Notes: generated by a model not told the origin, from the sequence alone. Counted from the first letter of the stretch, positions 1 to 12,194 are shown. The stretch is 64,000 bases of DNA from Coleophoma eucalyptorum (GCA_026120035.1 JALRME010000037.1:124001-188000); one strand, 5' to 3'. Numbers and translations are program-made.

Positions 1-955
1 CTGAAACTTGAGCAGAATATGAGGATTCCTTACTGAAAGGACGTAGTAGATAAATACGTGCGATATTGCCTATATGTAGTGGTGTTTCGTCTTTCAGGGT
101 ATGGATTGCCCAGTTTTTAGTTTCATAGCGCAGTTTAGCTGCTCGTCGTTGCAAAAGTACGGGTGCATATGTTTCCGGGATTATGAACAACGCAATACCC
201 CATGCTGAGAAAGCTCCTATCACGAGAATCCATGCAGTCCAACGCCAGCCGAGAAAACTATCAACGATAAACCCACCAGCCACAGGTCCAACTAAAACTG
301 TTATTACGTATCTAAGAAACTAGAGTTGATGAAACGTACGGATGGGTCCTATAAATGTAGACGCTGCAAAGGCACAAATTGCAAGACTCCTTTCAACCGG
401 CTCCCATAAGTCACTCATGGCTCCGCCTACAATAGCAAGTGGTGCACAGCCAAATGCCCCACTAAGGAAACGGCATACCATAATCGTTTCCAAGTTCTGA
501 GCAACTGCGATGGGAATTTGAAAAACTGCAAAAATAAAGATGCCGGTGAAGAGAGGAAGCTTACGACCGTAAAGCTCAGATGCTGGACCCCATATCAGCG
601 GGCCAAAGGCAAACCCCTATGACTATTAGTTTGTGATAAAGGGCTGTTTATATATTGTTTTTCGACCAACCATCACAAAAAGAGAGGTACCCAATGTAGA
701 TACCACAGTTGAAACATGGAATTCTGCTGCTGTATCATCTGTCGCTGTACTAAAGATACTACTTGCGAATGTTATGAAAAAGGTCATGATGCCCATCGTG
801 ATTGTGATTCGCCATTTCCGTGATTTCGGCCAATTCACTGGATATGCAGGGTCATATTTCCCATCCCAATTAACGATATTGGTACTATTCTCCTCCTTTA
901 TGATCAATCCATTGGCGGCTCCGGCAAAAATTCGTTGTGTCGTCGTGTCATCCAT
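1..955 (-). CDS. MFS transporter (DHA1 drug/polyamine type), 3' end beyond window
   Basis: Plasma-membrane H+ antiporter of the major facilitator superfamily; substrate cannot be told. The N-terminus has the usual soluble leader with a D-W/N-W-P-K-S-x-K-W type motif just before TM1 (residues about 29-48). A GRK motif follows TM2, and a GPxxGG motif lies before a W-R-W-x-x-W helix, as in fungal DHA1 pumps. Introns that restore one frame are at 617-670 and 298-339, both GT-AG; exons lie at 671-955, 340-616 and 1-297. The remainder lies left of the window, so this is a partial gene and not a truncated one. It is divergent from the Zn2Cys6 gene at 1690, which is a common pump/regulator arrangement. 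Family is clear; the exact end is unseen. Confidence 0.85.
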
Positions 956-1689
956 TCTTGATTCCAGTGCTCGTTCGCCCTTTCACCGCACGTTAGCACC
1001 TGAGCGCAAAGAAAAATTTAGAGTACAGTGTAGATCTCTCACCAGATCTCCGCTCTCTGAGACTTCGAAGGCTCTAGACATGGCCCCTTGGACGCTCTTA
1101 GTTTCACTGGTCGTATCAGGTTCACTATATTGCGAAGGTCGAGAAATCTGGTATGGCGGGGAGCGATATCTAGGAGACCATGTACCATCGTTGAAATTGA
1201 AGCATTTGAATTAAAGCTTATGGCAAGCGGCTTTATTTAAGGAGGTCTAAACTGCAGCTAGGAACAGAATTGGACCATGAAATATTCCGAGCTGGGCACG
1301 AGGAATTGATCGGACGACACTTTCTGTCAGCCCAACATGCAGGAGGGGCATACATCGCTTAACGGGCGACGAAGCGAGGACTGAGGACATTCACCAGCAG
1401 GCCAACCAGCTGTGGCCAGGCTGCCTTATTCGGCATAGTCACCCAGCAACCTCGGACATGGCGTCGCGGAATTCCGAGGACGCTAAGGTACCGAGCATCA
1501 ACACCTCACTCTGAGGAACCATTTGCCTATATGCGACTGTAGATGACGCAGGTTTAGAAGGGATAGGTCTCTAAGGGCTAGGAATACCAGAAGAAGCATC
1601 GTCAACTGACTCTTCACTGTTTGTCAGGAGCCTCTAATTGCCAACTACTGGGTTGCGGAGTGACAGGGGTCAAGGGGAATCTTGTAGTC
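956..1689. other. Divergent intergenic region between MFS pump and Zn2Cys6 regulator
   Basis: About 730 bp with no supported gene. The open frame across 633-1214 on the plus strand is antisense to the MFS exon and has no recognisable domain. It probably carries both promoters. Confidence 0.6.
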
Positions 1690-3905
1690 ATGGACGCAGC
1701 TACCGGCCGGCCACGATTAGGTTACAGGCGCAGAGGATGGGTAAGCTGTCTGGTATGCCGGAAGCGTAAAATCCGGTGTGATCGCGCCGAGCCGTGTAGT
1801 CATTGTACTAAGTCGGGGTGCGTCGAGAGGTGTGTTTATGATACTCCCCTGGAAACAAGACCTGTGGTATCAGAACGTGTTTCCTCAGTAAACCCATCCC
1901 CAAGAAATCCATCTTCAGCAAACCCATCCTCTTCAGCAGCACAGTCTCCAGGACGCGCTTCATTGAGCTCAGGACAACCCCAGGGTTTGCCGGCAGGGCA
2001 GCTACAGTCGTCTCAAACTGACTCGACATCCTTCCTACACTTGCTATGGCGTGGCAGTCTTGCAGTTGACAACTATTGTGAACCTTTTCGTGACCAAATG
2101 CTTTGGACCGCGAAGGAGGTGATTCGGGGAGAGAACGACTCCACGATTTGGTGGGGAAGGAGCCACGGAAGCAACTTTCTCCCCTGCGTAAGCTGAACTG
2201 AATTAATTTGGGTCAACCGTAGACTGGCTAACCTCTCTAGTTCACAGATATTCTCGATGTACTGCTCAAATCTGATGAGCAGGATGATGTTTCTACCCTA
2301 TATCAGGTAGAACGGCGTACGCAACCAAGAGAGTTTGCCTCTTCAGTCCCTGTGGAAGTTCATAATCCCGAACTATACGCCTTACTGCCACCCAGACCGC
2401 TATTAGATCAATTTGTTCAGACATACTTCAAGTACTTTGAATCATACTACAGGATCCTTCATGTTCCCACGTTTCTCGTTGATTATGCACGCCTTTGGGG
2501 CGAGACAACTTGTACCTCCGGGCCACCATATTTTCTGTCCACTTTATTGAGCATTTGCGCAATCAGTTCATCTTTCTCAACGGTTGCCAAACCTGAGAGC
2601 TTTATCGAAAAAGATGTGGTTCTCGGATGGATCGAAGCCGTTAGATCGTGGCTGTCCAAGCAAGAAATCAGAACGCAGAAGACTCTGGGATACTTACAAA
2701 CCTATTTTCTTATGCTCGTATCGTGGGAAGCAACCTGGACTCACATTGATCAAACCTGGGTCGCGAGCGGTACTTTAGTTCGTACTGCTATGTCTGCTGG
2801 GCTCCACCGAGAGCCATCGGACTTTGTCAGAGTTTCACCATTCTATGCCGAACTTCGCCGACGTCTATGGTATTCTATCTTGGAGTTCGACCTTCAGGCA
2901 TCACTTGGTAAAGGATCTATTCCATCTGTTTGCGAAACTGATTATGACTGCAAGCTACCATCAGACCTTGATGATACCCAGCTAGTTGGAGGGAGAGAAA
3001 TGGCCCCCAATCCTCTGCAACTAGATCTTCACGCCCGCAGCACATATCAGATACTCCTTGCCAAATGCCTGCCTTTGCGAAGCAAGATCTGTCGACTGTC
3101 CAATAGTATCAATCTTGGTCATGTGTACGAAGAAGTTCTGAAGCTTGATGCAGCACTCAATGGCCTGCTTCGTGAAACATTGACCATAGTCAACGAAGAA
3201 ACTGAACCGTTTAGACGGATTATTTTTACTGTCCTCATACGCCGACCGATCATTGCGCTCAACCGGAGCTTTGCCTCTCGTGCCGCACACGACCCAAGAT
3301 ACTTCTACTCTCGAACGGCTTGCAACGAAGTATCCATAACTATTCTCAGTGCCGCATTATCACTTGACGCAGACCAGTTTGGCGCTCTTGCAAATATCTG
3401 CCGTACAGAAATTTCAGCTAGTGCGTTCCTACTATGCCACGAACTTTTGGTTGGGGCTCTCGAGCAACAGCAGCTTTCTGCACAGATGCCATCCACCGAG
3501 CAATACGTTGCCCAGTGGAGCTATCCTCGCAGAGACTTGTTTATTGATCTAATTGACAGGACTGCGACTGCTCTCACAAACGTATCCATGGACATCCTGA
3601 GCCAACGTATATGTGGCTTGCTGCACCTCGTTGCTAGTCTGTCCAAAGCAACTGCACAAGGTGGCGACACTGTTACTGCAATGAGAGCATCGCTACGACA
3701 GAGTATACAGATGTATAGATCTAGTGTCCGAAAAAAGAGGCATCATCCAGCTGAAGATCTTGAGGTGAGATTATTCAGAAATACTTACAAGGTTATGTCA
3801 CGGGAACCATATTGACATACAGTACAGGTCTCGACCCAAGGTCAACAAGCAACTATGGCAGTTCCAGAAGATGGTAATGTAGGTGTTAATCCTCCATATT
3901 ATTAA
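1690..3905 (+). CDS. Zn2Cys6 transcription factor with fungal-specific TF domain
   Basis: Nuclear DNA-binding regulator. The start is the ATG at 1690; the longer open frame upstream only has a non-ATG codon. Residues 20-48 form a Cys-X2-Cys-X6-Cys-X5-Cys-X2-Cys-X8-Cys binuclear zinc cluster, followed by a Ser/Pro-rich linker. From about residue 215 there is a Fungal_trans-type middle homology region with the usual W-x-x-x-G-x-x-x-R-x-A-x-x-x-G-L-H-R-E and R-R-R-L-W-x-x-x motifs. Introns: 2188-2240 and, near the end, 3765-3827. Splicing the second extends the protein to a TAA at 3903-3905 (699 aa in all); without it translation stops at 3815. Probably regulates the divergent MFS gene (inference from position only). 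Confidence 0.88.
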
Positions 3906-4977
3906 AAGGCGACCAAATACTGATCTTTTTAAGTACTTTAACATAGATTTTAACCCAGGTACTATGGAGAACTTTACGGAATGGACATTAAGCCCGCTAT
4001 TATACAGTTCCTTGGAAGGTTATGACTGCGTTTCTCTCGGAATATGATTTTGAAAGCTAAAACTAGTAAATTTGATGCATCATATGTTATTTCAAGGATG
4101 AAATTGTTATCTAGGAGAGCGAGCTTCTAGTTTGGAATAGCAATGTGTAAAGTTACAAGCAGCAAGAATCATCATAGCTTCTTGTAAAGCTAGGGATATC
4201 TCTTACTAGAGGTGACTTCTCTTGAACATGTAGAAGGATATCGTGCACAAACGTCTATTAATGTCTAGGATAAACCTCTTCCTGGACCAATAGAGCCAAA
4301 GAAGAAAGCTTCAGATTATTGATATACTCTTTTTCCGTTTGTTCCTGAACTAGTTTGCCTGATCACATACACATTTTCGCTTTCTCCGGTAGGAAGAGTA
4401 CCTATTTCGATTTCTTATGAGAGCGGTCGAGTTCGGACATGGGTCGCATGACTTATAAATCATGGCGTTGATCCTACATTTGCCGTTATAGTAGCTAGTT
4501 AGTCTGATAACGGCAAATTAAAAAATAATAATGCGATAGCTGAGAACTGATCCTATGGTGAAGAGAAAATATGTTGTAGTGACTGTGGGCAATAGTGGGA
4601 GCTAATATTGGCAGAGAGAAGCGCTGCCACTATCGTGAAACGCATCTATCGCAAAGCGTGAAACCCAGCATTATCTTACATAATCTAATTTCCCATGCTC
4701 TAACTTCGCTTTAGATTCAACAATGAATACAAACGAGATTAAATAAATAATTAGGAATAGATTTCTAAACCTGTCTTGACCAGACTAATGCCAAAAGGCA
4801 TACTATAGACAAGCACATTGCACTATATTATTCCGATCTAGAGCTTTATCCATACTATTTATATCAATATAGAATTACTCACTCACGATATTCAGACGGA
4901 CTGTGGGGCTAAGCTGAGACTTCTTAATGGCGGTAAGCTATTTCAAGACTGTTAAAACATATAACGGCTGATAAATA
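3906..4977. other. AT-rich intergenic region
   Basis: No gene seen. It contains a perfect 11-bp inverted repeat (arms 4479-4489 and 4507-4517, 17-nt loop). It ends in the TA (4976-4977) that abuts the transposon. Confidence 0.5.
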
Positions 4978-4986
4978 ACGTACGAC

Positions 4987-5054
4987 ACAAGCGAATGGCC
5001 CACACAAGCGAATGGCCCACACAAGCGAATGGCCCACACAAGCGAATGGCCCAC
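4987..5054 (+). repeat. Four tandem 17-bp units in left terminus of the transposon
   Basis: Four exact head-to-tail copies of ACAAGCGAATGGCCCAC. The right terminus holds only two copies in inverted orientation (6831-6864), so the termini differ in repeat number. Confidence 0.95.
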
Positions 5055-5110
5055 CTTCGCAAGGAAACCCAACCTTTTATATACTACTTTGATTTTCTCA
5101 ACAACCAACC

Positions 5111-6772
5111 ATGGAATCTACTTCAATTGAAAGCCGTATTATCCTTGTCCTTTAGGCTCTTGAAAATGACCCTATACTTAGTGTTAGGAAGGCTGCAGAT
5201 ATATATAACGCGCCTCGTACGACCTTAAGACGACGCGTCAAAGGAAAACCTTCTTAAGTAGAAACGGTCGTTAAATCACGAAAGCTTACGAATCTAGAGG
5301 AGGAGACTATTGTTCAGAGGTTACTTAACCTAGATTCACAAGGATTTCCGGTCCGAATCGGTACTATTTTAGGTATAACAAATCTTCTTCTTCGTATACA
5401 CGACGCGCTACTAGTCGGACGAAATTGGGCTTCCAACTTTATAAAACGACAACCAGAAATAAAGATATATCGAACGCGTTCGTACGATAATTAGAGAGTA
5501 TTATACGAGGATCTAGAGAAAATTTAGGCTTGATTTAGGCTTATAATAAATTTTATTACGAAATTTGGAATACGCGTCGAGGATATATTCAATTTTAACG
5601 AGACCGGGTTTTTGATAGAACAAATTAGTATAACTATTGTTATTATAAGCTCTAATCGTACGGCCAAACCTAAGTTACGTTAGCCTAGTAATCAAGAATA
5701 GGTAATAGTTATTTAAGGAGTTAATTCTTAAGGCTAGGCTATTCTATCGTTCCTTATGTTTAAAGGTAAAAATATCTTAGATTCCTAATACGAAAAAGGA
5801 TAATTACTATCTAGTATCCGAGCCGGTGTTTCTAAAAATGGCTGGATAGATAATAAAGTATCTCTAGAATGGCTAGAGTACTTTGATAAGTATACTCGAG
5901 CGAAAACAATTAGGAAATATCGACTTCTTATCCTAGATGGTTATAAAAGTTATATATTAGCTAAGTTCTAAGAATATTGTCGTACGAATGATATTCTTAT
6001 ACTTTGTATACCTATCTATTTATCTTACCTACTTTAGCCTCTAGATGTAGGTTGTTTTAGGCCTCTAAAGAAGTTATACGGTCGCCAAATTAAAGATATT
6101 ATATATAGCTAGATTTCATATATTTCAAAGGAAGTATTTATATTAGTATTTATCTAAGTATTTAAGGCTACCTTTACTATAGAGAACATCTAGGGAGGTT
6201 TTAGAGGAGCTAGCCTTATACCGTACGACCCAGAAAAGGTCTTATTATAGCTAGATATTCGACTACTAACTCTAATACCTAAAAGCTCGTATCTATCAAC
6301 CTTCTATTTATAGATCTATAAAACATTACAAACAGCTAAAGAGGTAGTCAAACAAGTAACTCTTATTAAGAGTAGGATCGTACGATATTATAGTAGCTCT
6401 CTAACTCTAATTTTAGACTCTATAGATAGATTATAGAAAAGTACAAGTAAAATTAGGTATAAACTTATACTTATTAAGGTAGAGCTTACAAGACTTTAGG
6501 CTACAAATGAAGAACTAAGCCGTCGCCGTAAGACAAAAAGAAAGGTACTACAGCAAGGAGGAAGTCTAAGTATAGAAGAGGTCTAAGTATTAGAGGCAGA
6601 GAAAGCAATTCAGACCCAAATTTCAATAGAACAAGGTCAAACCAAGAGGAGGGAAAAGTAGGGCGAGTCATATGATCGGCACTATAGAGCCTATGGAGAG
6701 ACTGGTCATAATAGAAGAACCTACCAGGCTAATAACGTTACTTCGTACGATATAAAGGCTATAAAGGAATAG
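5111..6772 (+). pseudogene. Fot1/pogo transposase killed by CpA-to-TpA stop codons
   Basis: Reading straight from the ATG at 5111 gives a single continuous frame with no visible frameshift. It has an N-terminal psq/CENP-B-like helix-turn-helix (about residues 10-50), a second HTH region, a DDE_1-type catalytic core ending in a P-L-D-V-x-x-F motif, and a C-terminal degraded zinc-knuckle-like stretch. It is interrupted by many TAG/TAA codons, mostly where Gln (CAG/CAA) is expected, plus Cys-to-Tyr changes (TGY to TAY) in the knuckle. The first catalytic Asp of the expected DETG motif reads Asn. Only transitions in CpA/TpG context are needed to explain most lesions, which is the RIP pattern. It cannot make active transposase. 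Confidence 0.9.
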
Positions 6773-6830
6773 TTTTTTGGAGTTCTAGTTGTAAAGTTAT
6801 TTGAATTTTTATATAGGTACCCTTACGAAG

Positions 6831-6864
6831 GTGGGCCATTCGCTTGTGTGGGCCATTCGCTTGT
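6831..6864 (-). repeat. Two 17-bp units in right terminus of the transposon
   Basis: Two tandem copies of the reverse complement of the left-terminus unit. They form the inner part of the terminal inverted repeat that ends at 6873. Confidence 0.93.
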
Positions 6865-7144
6865 GTCGCACGTTATCTTAAGTACTATTGTCTGTTATTC
6901 TCTAGTCTATCCCGCTGTCAAAGGGCTGTTATCTGAGTTTTCTTGCAGTCGACAACGCGCGTGGCGCGAAACGCTGCCAACTCTTGCAGAGCCGCGGGAA
7001 GTCGCGAAATATCTTTCGAAATTGCGCGATTGTCCGATCTCACCTATTCATAGTACTAGTAATAGCATCTAGTTGTAACTGGTGCATGTGACTCCTAGGA
7101 CATCTTTGAAAATACAATTTCCATTCTTTGCATCCAAGACGACC

Positions 7145-8258
7145 ATGGCTTCGGAAACAGGTGCGATATCACCTTCATTTAAGTTGAACACGGGGGCAAT
7201 CCTACCGGGCATAGGTCTAGGAACATGGCAATCCACAGATCAAGAAGGCGTAGAAGGTAATTTAATCTCAAATTGCTTTGCATAGGAGTCAAAGTACTAA
7301 TATATCTTCCTAATCCTAGCCGTTGCTACGGCTATACGAGCTGGGTATCGTCATATCGATATGGCATGGCGATACGGGAATGAGAAGGCCATGGGTCTTG
7401 GGATCAAGGCATCGGGGATTTCTCGCTCTCAGATTTTTCTAACTGATAAACTGTGGCAAACCTGGCATACTCGGGCAGAGGAGGCGCTGTTAAACAGTCT
7501 CGTAGAACTCGACGTTGAGTATCTAGACCTCTGGCTTATGCATTGGCCCATATCCTTGAATAGTGAAGGTAATGATCCTGGGGTTCCAACGCTGCCAGAC
7601 GGTACTAGAGATTTGGAGCAGAATTGGGATTTTGTAAAGACTTGGAGAGCTATGGAGGATGTATTTCTAAAACACCCAGAGAAGGTGAAAGCAATTGGTG
7701 TAAGCAATTGCAGTACGAAGCACTTGGAACGATTGCTGGAGAAGGCAAGGGTAGTACCAGCGGTAAATCAGGTGGAGCTTCATCCAAGTCTACCTCAGAG
7801 GAAGTTGGTCAGATTTTGCAAGGAGAGGGGAATTGTGCTGGTAGCACATTCACCACTAGGAAGTCCCAAATCGGATTTATTGAGAGATGATAGCCTCAAG
7901 ACGATCGCAGAGACGCATGGGAAAGACCCTGCACAGGTTTTAATATCTTGGGGATTGAAGAAAGGTTGGGCTGTTTTACCCAAGTCGGTATGTGCTTATC
8001 CTAAATGGGTCCTTTAATTCCGGGATACTCTGGCTAACCAGACGTCTTACAGTCGTCTCCCAAGAGGATAGTTAGCAATTTATGCGTGTTTGACTTATCC
8101 ACCAATGAGATAGACACCATCGATGAGATAGGGAGAGTTTGCCCTAAGAGATACACTGCTCCAACTTGGTATGAATTCTTCTCTATCAATATAAAAAAGC
8201 CTCTACTAATAATCATTTCAGGGCCGCTGACATTTGGTTTGACGACGAGTCTGTCTAA
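7145..8258 (+). CDS. Aldo-keto reductase (NADPH-dependent aldehyde/ketone reductase)
   Basis: Cytosolic (alpha/beta)8-barrel oxidoreductase reducing sugar-type or xenobiotic carbonyls with NADPH. Four exons (7145-7256, 7320-7987, 8053-8168, 8222-8258) join to 310 aa, the usual AKR length. The catalytic tetrad is visible: Asp51, Tyr56, Lys81, His112, the last in a W-L-M-H-W-P strand. The G-V-S-N-C-S loop, the V-N-Q-V-E-L-H-P segment and the C-terminal L-P-K-S-S-S-P-K-R-I cofactor 2'-phosphate site are also present. The last intron (8169-8221, GTATGA donor, TTCAG acceptor) gives a typical W-x-x-D-I-W end; reading through it would stop at 8262 with an atypical tail. Substrate unknown. Confidence 0.93.
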
Positions 8259-8686
8259 ATAGAGCTCACTCATATGAATATATTTTAATGTTTTGGGAAT
8301 ATTATCATGGATTTTGCTATAAACTAAATCATACATCCATAGTGTAATTCATCTTGTCCTGTGTATTCTTTCTATCTTCGGCTTGAATATCAAGGACAGT
8401 GTATCCACGTCTTTTAATGCAGCTTTCAAAGTTTAATTATAACTACGCTAACAAAGGACATAGCATAATCCACCTATTTGGACAACTCAGACTGGAAATG
8501 GCCGCATATTTCGCTATTTCATCAGAATAGTCTAATGGTTTATTTAGTTTAAATGCAGGCAAAGCTACATTCCGCCTAGTTGGGGAGGCAACAAAGCTAG
8601 GACTTAGCCGCAGATCTTTCATTCTGTTCAGCAGCCCTACAAGAGTGTATATCATGAAGTAAATCCTCAGTCACTGGAACCAACTT

Positions 8687-8914
8687 TCAACTCCTGGGTT
8701 ATCAACCTATCAGACTACAAAAGTAGCCATTAATCATCTCACTCATATCCTCACAGCAGAATTTGCAGACTGTTATAGCCGAGTCAATACTATTCCTCTC
8801 GATCTTATCCCATCCGCTACAATAGATGTCATTAATCCAGCCTCGAATATCCATCTGGTGAAAGACAACACAGCGAGGAGATCTGGCGGCGGCGAAGAAA
8901 CTTTATATTCGTAA
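8687..8914 (+). pseudogene. Short-chain dehydrogenase/reductase (SDR) remnant
   Basis: A 75-codon open stretch without an ATG. It resembles the C-terminal half of a classical fungal SDR: the active-site Y-Q-T-T-K (YxxxK) is followed by the helix A-I-N-H-L-T-H-I-L-T-A-E-F, an R-V-N-T-I segment and a degraded R-R-x-G-G-G-E-E region. It stops where family members continue with about 30 more residues. The Rossmann N-terminus and the Gly-rich cofactor motif could not be found upstream; that DNA is stop-ridden. Interpreted as a decayed gene. Alternative: chance similarity, considered less likely because of the YxxxK context. Confidence 0.5.
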
Positions 8915-9137
8915 TTCATGAACATATGTGGTAGGTAATTTACTGCAAGAAATATCGCTAGTTGAATTTACGATTGACGGTAAATTTGGAAGAAGACGCT
9001 AAAGTGTGGCTGGTAATATTGAGTTATTGTTTATATATGTACAAACTGCTCTGTATAATATTTATTTGACTAGCTAAAATTAAGATGAATTCATAGGGGC
9101 ACAATTACTAACATGGTTCCACAACTCATGTTCATAT

Positions 9138-10942
9138 TCATCCAAATATGATTCTCTTTGCCTTTATAGCCCACTTAAATTTGCCCTCTGCCTTACCATC
9201 ATCCTTATCGTTAAGTTCATGAGTCTCTTGATCCATTTTCCTTCCTGTGACTAAATCCATATCCTGAAGAGCTACCATCTTTGTTTTCTTGTATACTTTC
9301 CAGAAGACAAAGAGCGTGATGAAGATTGTGGGCGTGATATATGTGAATACAAAGTTCAGAGGTTGGAAATGTCCAATAAAAGATGTATACCCACAAATGA
9401 TGACGAGGAACGTATTGATGACAACGACAAAATATGCACCATATGGGTACCAAAGTGCCTTATATGGAAGCTCACTGACAGAGTGTCCTTGAGCAATCCA
9501 GCCTTTTCTCATTCTGATATGAGTAACACCAATAAACAGCCAAGCAATGTAAGTGGCCTCACCGCCAATATCAACAAGGTAGGTGAAGACGGCTCCAGGT
9601 CCCGTAGCAATATTCATCAAAGCTGCAAGGCCTAAGAAGTTGCAGAATATTACGGCTCGGACCGGGATACCGTTAGCTGTCGACTTGGCAAAGAATTTCG
9701 GAGCACGACCTGACTGGGCGAGATTGAGAAGGCTTCGTGAGGCGACGTAGATGGCAGAATTGATAGAGGAGAGTTGCGAAGTGATCATAACAACGTTTAT
9801 GAGACTTCCAGCACCTGGCCAACCAGCTTGGACAAGAGCAATGGTCCAAGGAGATTTTCCAGCTTTGCTACCGTGGAGGAGTGAGTCGTTGTTCGATGGA
9901 ACAATAATTGAAGCGAAGAATATCAAGCCCATGAAGATGATAAGGATCCGCCAGAAAGTTTGTTTAATAGCGGCAGGGATATCCTTCTTTGGGTTCTTGC
10001 TTTCTCCTGCTGTAAGCGCGATCATTTCTGTACCACAGTAATATCCGGCAGCAAGGAGGAACGTTTGTCCAAAGCCATTGATACCACCAACAAATGGACC
10101 AGGGTCCGCCCAATAACGAAAGCCAATATAATCACCACCAATAGCTCCAGTGTTGATAAGGATAGCAACTACACAGAATAATTAGCTTCATAAGCAATTG
10201 CCTTATGGTGGGAGACTTGCCAAGGAAGGCTACGAAGACACAGAGCAATTTCCAGGAAGCGAGCCAGAACTCCATTTCACCATACACTACAACTCCAAGC
10301 AAAGAAGTGACCTGATAAAATGCCCAGGCAATTAAAATCCAACCATAGCTAGGAACCTTGTCGGTCCAGAGGCCCATAATCAAAGAGAAAGCATTGTAAT
10401 CACCAGCAAGGTATGTGATCCACATATACCAGTAGTTCCAGGAGGTTGCAAAGGACAATGCAGGATCTACAAAACGTCCAGCGAACTCCAGGAACGCACC
10501 ACTAACTGGAAATAATGTTGACATCTCACCCAAGCTCTGCATGACGAAGAAAACATCAATGCCGGTGATTGCAAAGCATATAAGAGCACCTAGAAGCGCA
10601 ATCATGTTAGATTTCATTTTTTTGAAAACCGCTGCTTAAGAGGTGGACATACCGACAGGACCACTGTACGAAATCGCATAACCAGTTCCGTACCAGATGG
10701 ATGCTCCAACCTATGAACTTATTAGAATATTGTAAGGCCCTCCCGAAATATGACAAACATACCACCCCACCAAATGAAATCATCTGAAGATGTCGCCTTT
10801 TGAGACCTCTTTGAAGGCCGCTATCCATTACATTACCATTCTGGGCAACAGCTTCGATCGAGCTCTCTGTAGGGGAATTTTCAGAGCCGAATCTAGAGAT
10901 GGACGTCGCAGTAACATCGGCGACCTTTTTAGAATCCACCAT
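9138..10942 (-). CDS. Amino-acid permease (APC superfamily, YAT type)
   Basis: Plasma-membrane amino acid:H+ symporter, about 12 TM helices. Four exons (10763-10942, 10653-10710, 10221-10589, 9138-10168) join to 545 aa. After a 50-residue polar N-tail comes the family hallmark R-x-L-x-M-I-S-x-G-G-V-x-G-A-S-I-W-Y-G-x-G. Later come the S-L-G-E-M-x-T-x-F-P-V-S-G-A-F loop and the G-x-E-M-I-A-L-T-A-G-E motif. Introns 10711-10762 and 10590-10652 are GT-AG; intron 10169-10220 uses a GC donor (GCAAGT). Divergent from the ornithine aminotransferase at 12195, suggesting uptake of arginine, ornithine or proline (inference). Substrate not deducible from sequence alone. Confidence 0.92.
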
Positions 10943-12194
10943 ATCGGCAATGAAAGTCTAGAAAGATAACCTTGAGATTCCAAACTTTTGCTTCAAACCG
11001 GAATGATTATCCAAAGATATTAAATTCGCGTATTAACAGGGTTCGAGCTATTATGGATGTTCATTTGGGAAAGCCCCTGGTTTTGCGCTCGTAAATGGGC
11101 CGGACTGGACTGAGGTTCAAAAATGGGCTGTGGTCCAAGTGTCAGTTAATCATTGAGCTTGATCTTCGTAGGTTAATCAATGATTACCCGTCGGCTACGT
11201 CCGCGATTCCAATCTGTACTTACGCAAAAAGCCGATCTGAAGTTTATTTGCGTCGAGGATACCGACGTATGAGCTTTGACAACACGTAATTTGCCACCTC
11301 CCTCAAAATGAGTCAAGATAACAATAGAGCATGCAAATCATTGAATTACTTCCTATGATATATAGGCCAATCTTAAAAACAAAATATTAGAAAAGAATTT
11401 TTTTATTTCACTATCCGTCTCTGGTGAAAATTTACAAGGTAGGGGTTACCTGATGTCACCTGATTTCAACTCTATTTTGTCACGAGGATCAAGCATATAC
11501 AAATGCAGCTGGGCTGTACTACAGAAAAACAACAATTCACATACCTTTTTAACCAACCTAACATCTGACGATAACTGCGAAATATAGTGCTGCTACTGAA
11601 ACACCCTCTATTCCATGTCCTGCAACTTTATGTGCTCTGATGGGACTTTCCCCACCACAATGGGATCGATTATAGAAAGCTAGAGTAAGTGGGAAATTAT
11701 TGGCGTATACATGAAGGACGAAGCCGCCATAGAGTCCATTTTGACATTTAAAATTGAAGGAGAAAAATAATTATAAACCAACAAGTGTTTCAAACTCACA
11801 GGGAAAATATTACTAAATTCGTGTTTGTCAAGAAAGTACGATATCCCGACGCTATATCGTACGAGCTTCGTTCTCGATTCAGTGTGAAATGATTTTGCGC
11901 TAGCATATGCGAGAACTAATAGATACCATAAATTGGTGATCGACAAGGAAATTTTCGAGGTGAGTGTTATTTGGTTTTACGCTATTAATCGCTCAATTCC
12001 GCTGCAGATAGTATCGTAGAGTAAAGCCTTCCCGCAATGGTGATAAGTTATCATAAGATCGGCGTATACCGACAGAAAACCCACTCTTGAGGGTAACGAC
12101 CGATATGGCGGCCACCACCTTTATATGCATAGGATAACCTCAAATTGATGTCGCAGACAGTATTGATTCCAACGACAGTATTGGTATTGACACG
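10943..12194. other. Divergent intergenic region, permease / ornithine aminotransferase
   Basis: About 1.25 kb, AT-rich. The short open frames here (for example 11680-11946 on the minus strand) show no domain. No gene supported. Confidence 0.5.

Larger units (their letters stand above)
4978..6873 (+). mobile_element. Fot1/pogo-type (Tc1-mariner) DNA transposon, RIP-inactivated
   Basis: A 1,896-bp element bounded by inverted termini beginning ACGTRCGACACAAGCG and flanked by TA on both sides (4976-4977 and 6874-6875), as expected for Fot1/pogo insertion. Each terminus carries tandem 17-bp units of the word ACAAGCGAATGGCCCAC, and the inverted match continues inward through CTTCGYAAGG. The interior is one long transposase reading frame full of stops. 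Size, termini, target site and the internal HTH plus DDE layout agree with Fot1/pogo elements. The interior is strikingly AT-rich. Confidence 0.92.

Noticed and set aside
633..1214. 193-codon plus-strand frame
   Set aside because: Antisense to the first exon of the MFS gene; no domain.
4987..5054. CRISPR-like array
   Set aside because: Units are directly adjacent with no spacers, the host is a eukaryote, and the units belong to a transposon end.
4995..5228. Open frame starting in the 17-bp repeats
   Set aside because: It merely translates the transposon terminus and part of the RIP-mutated transposase in a wrong frame.
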